A stretch of 28,533 bases of DNA from positions 1-28,533 of the forward strand of contig JAEDDI010000024.1 of assembly GCA_016293805.1 (NCBI GenBank), given 5' to 3'. Every line of letters begins with the position of its first letter. Positions within the stretch are counted from its first letter, which is position 1. Both the position numbers and the translations under genes were made by a program. This document shows positions 22,951-28,533 of this stretch, in pieces. Source of the DNA: Bacillota bacterium. GTDB taxonomy: Bacteria; Bacillota; Clostridia; Peptostreptococcales; Anaerovoracaceae. The notes under the pieces are model-generated. The model was not told the origin of the DNA, searched no databases, and saw only the letters and a list, made by a program, of their open reading frames with translations.

Positions 22951-23005
22951 AAAAAGAAAGAACATTACGCTCTTTCTTTTTGACTTTCGAAAATCTGCAT
23001 TTTCG
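22951..23005 (-). promoter_or_regulatory. Structured leader of the pseudouridine synthase gene
   Basis: Two hairpins: a perfect 11-bp stem (AAAAAGAAAGA at 22951-22961 with TCTTTCTTTTT at 22971-22981), ending nine bases before the AGGAGG site, and a 7-bp stem (CGAAAAT with ATTTTCG, 22988-23005) just upstream. Read on the minus strand the first ends in CTTTCTTTTTCTTTG, so it resembles an intrinsic terminator inside the leader. A 25-codon frame (ATG at 23017, ending TAG inside the AGGAGG site) runs through both but lacks a good binding site. Confidence 0.45.
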
Positions 23006-23150
23006 GCGTACAAACATGTAAGTGAGATTTCTCTCGTGTGTTATAATTTACCTGTCTATAAGTACAATGTCATATTACCCCAGCAAAACCGATTTGTCAA
23101 TAAATTATATTAAATTTTGTTTAAATTTCGTACAAATTTGCTGTTTTTTA

Positions 23151-23184
23151 CTGTATATACAGAAACAAATCAGTGTGATATATT
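23151..23184 (+). promoter_or_regulatory. Probable Thr/Ser exporter promoter with palindrome
   Basis: Extended -10 TGATATATT (23176-23184) about 40 bases before the start codon. A perfect 12-bp palindrome CTGTATATACAG (23151-23162) covers the -35 position. The rest of 22982-23221 is AT-rich and holds no other gene that I can support. Confidence 0.4.
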
Positions 23185-23221
23185 TATATTAAAAGTTTAA
23201 TTGTATTAATGGAGAAACACC

Positions 23222-24007
23222 ATGATTAATCAGTTTCAGAAGAAAATACTCCTTCTTGCTGTCCATGCAGGAGAAATAATGATGAAGAGCGGAGCTGAAA
23301 TATATCGTGTGGAGGATACTATCAAAAGAATCTGCAACGCGGGCAACATCACATACGTAAATGTATTTGCAACTCCGACCGGTATTTTTGTCACAATGGA
23401 TGAGGGTTCAGAGGACAGCGAGGTGTTCACTTACATCCGCAGAATCAAAGGCGGAAACACAGATCTTTCCAAGATAGCTGCTGTAAACAGATTTTCAAGA
23501 GAGTTCACATCGACTGATCTTTCGGTCGAGGAAGGAATGAAAATTCTCGATGATATTTCTGCAAGGCGCAAATATCCTCTTGTTCTGAGACTTCTTGCAG
23601 CAGCTGTTGTTGCAGGAGCGTTCTGCATGCTGTTCGGCGGCATGCCTCAGGATGCTGTTATAGCCATGTCGGCAGGTCTTTTATGCTACGGATTTTCAAG
23701 ACTTCTCGACAAATTCGACATTAATTTTTTCATTCACGGATTCTGCTGCTGCTTTGCAGCCTCATTTATTGCTCTCGTCGCGCAGAGCATCGGTATTGCA
23801 AGCCAGTATAGCAGCATCATTATCGGCGTACTTATGATTTTTGTTCCCGGAGTAGCCATCACCAATTCACTCAGAGACTTTATGTCAGGCGACATGGTCT
23901 CGGGTGTCGCAAGACTTGCTGAAGCAGTTATGATTGCTGTATCGCTTGCTGCAGGCGCAGGTATTATGCTCAAGCTCTGGGATGCCTTCGGAGGTGCTCT
24001 GATATGA
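23222..24007 (+). CDS. Threonine/serine exporter, ThrE N-terminal-type subunit (DUF1212)
   Basis: 261 residues. The first about 115 residues are a soluble domain with the ThrE features (GEIMMKSGAEIYRVEDTI, then VFATPTGIFVT); the rest has about five membrane segments ending near 255. It exports threonine and serine to prevent toxic build-up. In actinobacteria the same function is one fused protein; here it is split in two genes as usual for Bacillota. Start: GGAGAAA seven bases ahead of ATG. It overlaps the next gene by four bases (ATGA). The upstream palindrome and AT-rich region may hold regulation. The aspartate kinase at 6196 feeds the same amino-acid family. Confidence 0.92.
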   Translation: MINQFQKKILLLAVHAGEIMMKSGAEIYRVEDTIKRICNAGNITYVNVFATPTGIFVTMDEGSEDSEVFTYIRRIKGGNTDLSKIAAVNRFSREFTSTDLSVEEGMKILDDISARRKYPLVLRLLAAAVVAGAFCMLFGGMPQDAVIAMSAGLLCYGFSRLLDKFDINFFIHGFCCCFAASFIALVAQSIGIASQYSSIIIGVLMIFVPGVAITNSLRDFMSGDMVSGVARLAEAVMIAVSLAAGAGIMLKLWDAFGGALI

Positions 24008-24468
24008 TTTCTCTGAATATCTTATGGGCAGTACTTGGCACTCTCGGATTCTGTATCATTTTTCACGTGCCCGCAAAATGCATATTCCCGGCAGCAGTAA
24101 CAAGTTTTTTTGCCTGGACTCTTTACGAAACCGCCATTGCAAACGGTCTGTCTCCCGTTATGGCAACCTTCTTCGGTTCCTGTGCAGTCGCCCTTCTGTC
24201 GGATATTTTTGCAAGAGTGATAAAGGAAGCAGCAACTGTATTCATTATTCCGGGGATACTTCCTCTGGTGCCCGGTTCAGGAATATATTACACTCTGTAC
24301 TATTTCATAAACGGCAGTACAGAATTCGCTATTGAAAACGGTTCACAGACTCTGATGACGGCAGGTGCAATATCTGTTGCTCTTATTTCAGTTTCTGCAG
24401 GAATACGTTCATTTGTGACCATCAAAGGTTCAATCCGGAGTCTCCCGGAAAAGCTCAAAAACAGATAA
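24004..24468 (+). CDS. Threonine/serine exporter, ThrE C-terminal-type subunit (DUF3815)
   Basis: 154 residues with four to five membrane segments and the characteristic FIIPGILPLVPGSGIYYTLY loop near residues 80-98. It is the partner of the gene just upstream and together they make the ThrE-type exporter. The four-base overlap indicates coupled translation. The transcript ends at the hairpin at 24469-24488. Confidence 0.92.
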   Translation: MISLNILWAVLGTLGFCIIFHVPAKCIFPAAVTSFFAWTLYETAIANGLSPVMATFFGSCAVALLSDIFARVIKEAATVFIIPGILPLVPGSGIYYTLYYFINGSTEFAIENGSQTLMTAGAISVALISVSAGIRSFVTIKGSIRSLPEKLKNR

Positions 24469-24488
24469 CGGGGCGACTTTTCGCCCCG
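24469..24488. terminator. Convergent terminator between the exporter and Fe-S genes
   Basis: CGGGGCGA, loop CTTT, TCGCCCCG: an 8-bp GC-rich stem placed between the exporter stop and the opposing gene's stop (24492), symmetric enough for both. Confidence 0.75.
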
Positions 24489-24491
24489 CAG

Positions 24492-25256
24492 TTATTTCCT
24501 GTATGCGCACGGAGAAAAGCTGATGCATTTACCGCATACTTCACTTCCGATTCCCCCTCCGTACGAATCACCAAACCCCTTGTATTTTGCAGCATTATTC
24601 ATACACACCTCATAACATGCCTTTCTGTTGAAGCCTCCCGGTTCAAGAGCCTTCGCAACGCAGTTTTTCATGCATATGCCACATATACCGCTCTTTCTGT
24701 AAAGACACTGCTGTTCTTTCATAGGCTCGTCGTGTTCCACATCAAGGTCTGTAATAACAGTCCCTATTCGTCCACTGCATCCCTTCTGTGTTATGATCAT
24801 TCTGTTAATTCCGAATGTGCCAAGCCCTGCAGCATATGCCAGATGTCTGTACGACCACATGCTGATAAGCTTCTCCCTGTCAAACCGCACTGCACTGTCA
24901 GATGCTGCGGATGCGTTGTAACCTCTTTTCTCAAGCTCCCCTATAATATGACTGTTAAGATGAGACATCATTTCATTTGTTCTTTCATATGCTCTGGCCC
25001 ATGTCTCGGAAGCATAGCCTTCCACTTTGTTTGATTCGTTCACTTCAAGTGAAAACGGCACAAAATATACTATAACCGTTCTTGCACCGGGCAGCATCTC
25101 ACATGGCATCGCATGATTTACGCCTGTCCTTACAGGCAGCGATCTGATGTATTCCGAATCTGCATCCGCAAATCCTGTAAGTGGAGTCCTCCAGTATCTC
25201 TCTCTGTTTTCAGACTCGACAAAACTGCAGATGGTCTCTTTAATATACTCTTTCAT
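24492..25256 (-). CDS. Epoxyqueuosine-reductase-like 4Fe-4S protein
   Basis: 254 residues related to QueG but shorter. The QueG-like core SYRHLAYAAGLGTFGINRMIITQKG is visible near residue 135, followed by RIGTVITDLDVE and two cysteine groups: GICGICMKNC plus CYEVC, and VCGKCISFSPC, consistent with two 4Fe-4S clusters. True QueG reduces epoxyqueuosine in tRNA with cobalamin; whether this shorter homologue does so is open, since many COG1600 relatives are uncharacterised. It is divergent from queT, a queuosine-precursor transporter, which makes a queuosine role more likely than chance. GGAGGTGGG precedes ATG by two to six bases; an extended -10 (TGGTATAAT, 25274-25282) lies just upstream. Confidence 0.8.
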   Translation of the reverse strand: MKEYIKETICSFVESENRERYWRTPLTGFADADSEYIRSLPVRTGVNHAMPCEMLPGARTVIVYFVPFSLEVNESNKVEGYASETWARAYERTNEMMSHLNSHIIGELEKRGYNASAASDSAVRFDREKLISMWSYRHLAYAAGLGTFGINRMIITQKGCSGRIGTVITDLDVEHDEPMKEQQCLYRKSGICGICMKNCVAKALEPGGFNRKACYEVCMNNAAKYKGFGDSYGGGIGSEVCGKCISFSPCAYRK

Positions 25257-25273
25257 AACCCACCTCCGACAAA

Positions 25274-25282
25274 ATTATACCA
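25274..25282 (-). promoter_or_regulatory. Extended -10 promoter of the Fe-S gene
   Basis: TGGTATAAT on the minus strand, 18 bases before the start codon. No clear -35 is needed with this element. The resulting leader is short (about 10 bases). Confidence 0.6.
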
Positions 25283-25337
25283 CTCTGTTTAGAAAAATCA
25301 CTTTATTTCCTTTCAGATTTGAAGTAAAATGGACAGC

Positions 25338-25379
25338 AGTGAGTTCGTAACCATCCTCACTATAATAAAAACTAAGGAG
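25338..25379 (+). ncRNA. preQ1-I riboswitch
   Basis: P1 hairpin AGTGAG (25338-25343) with CTCACT (25356-25361), a loop holding TTCGTAACC, then the A-rich tail ATAATAAAAACTAAGG that ends in the AAGGAG binding site of queT (25374-25379). This is the compact preQ1 class I layout, with the Shine-Dalgarno drawn into the pseudoknot, so translational repression by preQ1 is expected. A TAAAAT -10 box (25325-25330) would start transcription right at the aptamer. Confidence 0.85.
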
Positions 25380-25386
25380 AAAACAA

Positions 25387-25878
25387 ATGAATTCAAAAAC
25401 ACTCTACATGACGCAGGCAGCATGTATTGCAGCCCTTTACGTCATTCTGACCGTTATTACCAATGCTCTGGGCCTTGCAAGCGGAGTCATACAGGTCCGT
25501 TTTTCTGAAGCTCTGTGCATCCTGCCCATATTCACACCGGCTGCAGTGCCCGGACTGTTTGTTGGCTGCCTTATTGCCAATCTTCTCACCGGCTGTGCCC
25601 CCTGGGATGTTGTTTTCGGAAGTCTTGCCACACTTATCGGTGTTTATGGCACTTATCTTTTGCGCAGCCATAAACGGCTCGCAGTCCTTCCGCCAATCAT
25701 CTCAAATACACTGATAGTACCGTGGGTACTCCACCTTGTCTACCAGTTTGAAGGATCTATAATCTATTTCTCTGCGACAGTTTTTGCCGGAGAGTTTATC
25801 TCAATTGCCGTTATCGGTTCACTGCTTCGCATTCTTCTGGAGAAGCGCGGGCAGGCAATACCGTGGCATATCAGATGA
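25387..25878 (+). CDS. queT: Queuosine precursor transporter QueT
   Basis: 163-residue membrane protein with about five helices, the substrate-binding (S) component type of an ECF transporter for a queuosine precursor. Family features: TQAACIAALYVILT at the N-terminus, VIQVRFSEALCILPIFTPAAVPGLFVGC, and WDVVFGSLATLIG. The preQ1-I riboswitch directly upstream confirms the assignment and predicts repression by preQ1. ECF energy genes are not in the window and would be shared. AAGGAG lies seven bases before ATG, inside the riboswitch tail. Confidence 0.95.
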   Translation: MNSKTLYMTQAACIAALYVILTVITNALGLASGVIQVRFSEALCILPIFTPAAVPGLFVGCLIANLLTGCAPWDVVFGSLATLIGVYGTYLLRSHKRLAVLPPIISNTLIVPWVLHLVYQFEGSIIYFSATVFAGEFISIAVIGSLLRILLEKRGQAIPWHIR

Positions 25879-25883
25879 TATTA

Positions 25884-25908
25884 AAAGAGCAGGCATTACC
25901 TGCTCTTT
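25884..25908. terminator. Bidirectional terminator after queT
   Basis: AAAGAGCAGG, loop CATTA, CCTGCTCTTT: a 10-bp stem with A/T flanks, closing queT and the converging c-di-GMP gene, whose stop at 25907-25909 overlaps its edge. Confidence 0.9.
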
Positions 25909-28533
25909 ATTCATGTCTGTATAGTGTAAATCTGTTTCTTCCCGCTTCCTTTGAAATATACAGAGCCCTGTCTGCTGCGCTGTAAAGATCATTGAAGCTT
26001 GAAAGCAGATCATCTGATATCGCGGCCCCCATAGAGATTCCTGTTCCATATTCGCTTCCTTTTATTATCGTTGTAATCTTTTCGAATATGTCAGCAGCTC
26101 TGCTTTCCATCTGTTCTATGCTGCACGACTTGTCGAAGAACAAAGCAGCCGAAAACTCATCGCCACCCATTCGGCATGCCATGTCTTCGCTTCTTAGTGA
26201 AGCAGCAAGCGCATTTGCTATGAATACGAGATATTCATCTCCGGCTCTGTGCCCGTGTGTGTCATTATACTCCTTGAAATTGTCCACATCTATCATGAAC
26301 AGCATTATTCTTTCTTCTTTTCTGAGAAGATGCATCTCCACATCATTTCTGAAAGGAGCATGTGACAAAAGACCTGTCAGAGAATCCCTTCTGTACGTTC
26401 TCTCCCAGTGTGCCAGCCTCTGCTCTGCCTTCAGCTTTTGAGTTTCAGCGTATCTTCTTATACTCATTGTCTGGAATGCATCTGAAATGAATATTTCTGA
26501 TTTCTCAGCCTTGGCTGCAGAATCGTAATACTGTCTTCCAAAACAGCTGACATAAATTACAGTTCCATCTTTTTTCCTTACCGGATGTTCAAGATATGCC
26601 CTCTGATTATTGTAAAGCTGGCGGTTAACCTTAACCAGATAGTCGCCTCTGTCCTTTTCAGGGATAAGGTCAAGCTGATATATTCCTTTTTCTATATCCT
26701 CCTGACCGTATCCGGTCATCTGGAAAAACTGATCATCAGCCTGAAGGATTCTGTTGGCTGAATCAAGCACATATCTTGAAAATGTCACTTCAAACACCGC
26801 GCTGTTAATATCTTCCGTCTCTTTTTCCTCAGTGCTCTCTGTTACGACCTCAAGAAGTTCAGATGTATGAGGAAGTTCCCTTACTTCTATCTCTCCTCTT
26901 GATATGCACTTTATAAATTCAGATACGATATACGGGTCGAACTGGCTTCCTGCACATCTGCGAAGTTCAGCAAGTGCTGCCTCAATCGTCGTTCCCCTGC
27001 GATAAGGTCTGTCATTTATCAGGGCATCAAATGTATCAACAACCGAAATAATTCTTGAAAGTATAGGAATCGACTCCATGGAAAGTCCCGAAGGATATCC
27101 CTTGCCGTCCCACCTTTCATGATGATGAAGTATCAGCCCGGCTATGTCCTTCAGCGCTTCTGTACTCCTGGCAATATCATAGCCTTTTCTTACATGCCCC
27201 TTAATAACAGCCCACTCTTCCGAGGACAGTTTGCCGGGCTTGTTAAGTATGTCCAGCGGAATTCCTATTTTACCGATATCATGCATCAGACACAGAAGCG
27301 ACAGCTGGCTCTGCTGCATATCTGAAAGACCTATTCTGCTGCCCAGAACACTTCCGTAATACTGCGTTCTGCTCACATGAGCAGCTGTATCTTCATCAGC
27401 CTCCTTAAGTGTCTTTACCAGTGAATTGATTGCCTGAGAACTTACAGAGTTTTTATCGAGAAGCTTCCTGTTATACATACCGCACACAGCATCATCAACC
27501 GCAGCAAGAAGATTGTTTTCCTCAGGAGATATCAATCCTGTCGCCCACTGGAAATTGCCTTCGAATTCTTCTTTTATCCTGCTGACGGCTTTAGAAATAA
27601 CGTGCTGGGTGGCAAACGGGCATATTGCTATAAGTATTGCCTCATTGCCCCTGATATAGTATGTATCTGCCGGAAGGTGCTTTCTCATAAGCTCAGAAAG
27701 CCTGATAATCATTCTGTCGCCTTCTTCCCTTCCTGCGGTAGCATTGATTACGGAAAGACTGTTTATATCAAACGCCGCGGCTATTGTAGGATAACGATAG
27801 ATATCCGGATTCTCTTCAATAAATCTCTCAAAATATTTCTGAAACTGAAAACCCGTCAGGATATCCGTTTCCTCGTCCATATCTGTAAATACAAAAAGTG
27901 TTCCTGTTATTCTTTCTTTCTCATCGTGAAGAACTCTGTAGTCACACCTTCTGATGCAGGTTTCTTCTCCATGCTGGATATAGCACTGCAGAGCCCCGGA
28001 CTCAGTTCTTGCAATATCTGTCAGATCAAGTGCAGCAAGCAGTGCGTCCTTGTTTGCAATATTATCCGGGTTCATGTACTCAAACAGTATCTCTGCCTTC
28101 TGATTCTTCATTATGAGATCGCCTCTGTAGTCAAAGAATACAATCCCCTGATCTATTTTGTTGAAAATATCCATCGAAAGGTTCTTCAGAACCACAACTC
28201 TGCTGTATTTGTAGCATGAATAATATATTATGTAGAGAACGAAACTGTATCCGATAATTGAATAGTCTATTATCATCCAGTTCTTGTCTCCCGGAAGATA
28301 CAGGAACAACGCATTTATAGCAATAAGAACAATTATCGATATTACTATCAGACTGTATCTGTTTCTGTAGCTGACAGGTGCCTTGGCCGCATAATATACA
28401 AGTCCTGCAATTATTATGGTCAGCATACTGTATGTGAAAACCAGATGCATTATATATATGAAGTGCATCTCATATATATAATGAACCACATCAAAACCTG
28501 TCGGAATATATGATATGACTATTTCCCTAAAAG
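25907..28533 (-). CDS. c-di-GMP turnover protein: 7TM-like, PAS, degenerate GGDEF, HD-GYP, PAS, GGDEF (5' end cut off)
   Basis: The frame stays open to the window edge; a GTG at 28489 is a possible but unlikely start because the sequence before it still reads like the membrane domain. Numbering from that GTG (860 residues): membrane helices to about 90, resembling the last four helices of the histidine-kinase 7TM domain; PAS-like 105-205; degenerate GGDEF about 232-345 (RGNEA where GGDEF is expected); HD-GYP about 360-530 with His403-Asp404 (HDIGKIGIP) and HHHERWDGKGYP at 455-466, all catalytic residues kept; PAS about 565-680; active-type GGDEF at 775-779, with an RSED inhibitory site (766-769) five residues before it. 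It could both make and degrade cyclic di-GMP, with membrane and PAS input. Confidence 0.92.
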   Translation of the reverse strand, partial: FREIVISYIPTGFDVVHYIYEMHFIYIMHLVFTYSMLTIIIAGLVYYAAKAPVSYRNRYSLIVISIIVLIAINALFLYLPGDKNWMIIDYSIIGYSFVLYIIYYSCYKYSRVVVLKNLSMDIFNKIDQGIVFFDYRGDLIMKNQKAEILFEYMNPDNIANKDALLAALDLTDIARTESGALQCYIQHGEETCIRRCDYRVLHDEKERITGTLFVFTDMDEETDILTGFQFQKYFERFIEENPDIYRYPTIAAAFDINSLSVINATAGREEGDRMIIRLSELMRKHLPADTYYIRGNEAILIAICPFATQHVISKAVSRIKEEFEGNFQWATGLISPEENNLLAAVDDAVCGMYNRKLLDKNSVSSQAINSLVKTLKEADEDTAAHVSRTQYYGSVLGSRIGLSDMQQSQLSLLCLMHDIGKIGIPLDILNKPGKLSSEEWAVIKGHVRKGYDIARSTEALKDIAGLILHHHERWDGKGYPSGLSMESIPILSRIISVVDTFDALINDRPYRRGTTIEAALAELRRCAGSQFDPYIVSEFIKCISRGEIEVRELPHTSELLEVVTESTEEKETEDINSAVFEVTFSRYVLDSANRILQADDQFFQMTGYGQEDIEKGIYQLDLIPEKDRGDYLVKVNRQLYNNQRAYLEHPVRKKDGTVIYVSCFGRQYYDSAAKAEKSEIFISDAFQTMSIRRYAETQKLKAEQRLAHWERTYRRDSLTGLLSHAPFRNDVEMHLLRKEERIMLFMIDVDNFKEYNDTHGHRAGDEYLVFIANALAASLRSEDMACRMGGDEFSAALFFDKSCSIEQMESRAADIFEKITTIIKGSEYGTGISMGAAISDDLLSSFNDLYSAADRALYISKEAGRNRFTLYRHE

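Noticed and set aside
22930..23013. Longer start (TTG at 23013) for the pseudouridine synthase
   Set aside because: It would run through the leader hairpins and the AGGAGG site; the ATG at 22929 fits the S4-domain start exactly.
23113..23127. CodY-like box upstream of the Thr/Ser exporter
   Set aside because: Three mismatches to the 15-base consensus in an AT-rich stretch, and not at the promoter; too weak to claim.
27602..28219. Open frame of 205 codons opposite the c-di-GMP gene
   Set aside because: Antisense shadow with unusual composition (Cys, Lys and Ser rich) and no start signal.

Overview
The window reads as chromosomal core DNA of a low-to-mid GC member of the Bacillota, most likely an anaerobic Clostridia. 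The support is the strong GGAGG-type ribosome binding sites, TTG starts, AGA-rich arginine codons, S-box and preQ1 riboswitches in Gram-positive style, CsoR copper control, an LCP cell-wall protein, YlmH, a DUF3048 (YerB-type) protein and a split ThrE. The order cannot be fixed from sequence alone. No tRNA, rRNA, insertion sequence, phage gene or CRISPR array was seen. Gene density is high and almost every transcript ends in a recognisable hairpin.

Left part (1-4.4 kb, minus strand): one tight operon, ylmH, DUF3048 protein, S-adenosylhomocysteine hydrolase, PLP aminotransferase. It starts from a nearly symmetric divergent promoter shared with a small TSCPD-domain gene. From 4.7 to 8.7 kb (minus): deoxyribonuclease IV, an SGNH hydrolase, aspartate kinase, and an orphan PTS IIC-like (PfoR-type) membrane protein. 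The last has a near-consensus promoter built into four 12-bp tandem repeats and faces a small XRE regulator.

Middle (9.2-17.3 kb): a stand-alone fabF with its own strong promoter; an unrecognised 392-residue protein divergent from metK, their promoters overlapping at the -35 box; metK under a SAM-I riboswitch with terminator; a sugar-nucleotidyltransferase-like protein; and a large secreted subtilisin with an inserted beta-rich domain and a propeller-like C-terminus.

Right part (17.3-28.5 kb): a csoR-copA copper operon whose operator lies between -35 and -10, with a well-placed internal ribosome binding site inside copA that could yield a separate 65-residue CopZ-like chaperone. Then come an LCP protein and a flavodoxin-fold reductase, an RluB/RsuA-type pseudouridine synthase with a structured leader, a two-gene Thr/Ser exporter, an epoxyqueuosine-reductase-like Fe-S protein divergent from queT (with a preQ1-I riboswitch), and a c-di-GMP protein cut by the window edge that carries both HD-GYP and GGDEF modules.

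Functional links include the methyl cycle (metK and its riboswitch, SAH hydrolase), aspartate-family amino acids (aspartate kinase, Thr/Ser export), copper homeostasis and queuosine-precursor uptake. The less ordinary signals are the nested copZ start, the tandem-repeat promoter, the overlapping or symmetric divergent promoters, the rluB leader, and the dual-activity c-di-GMP protein.
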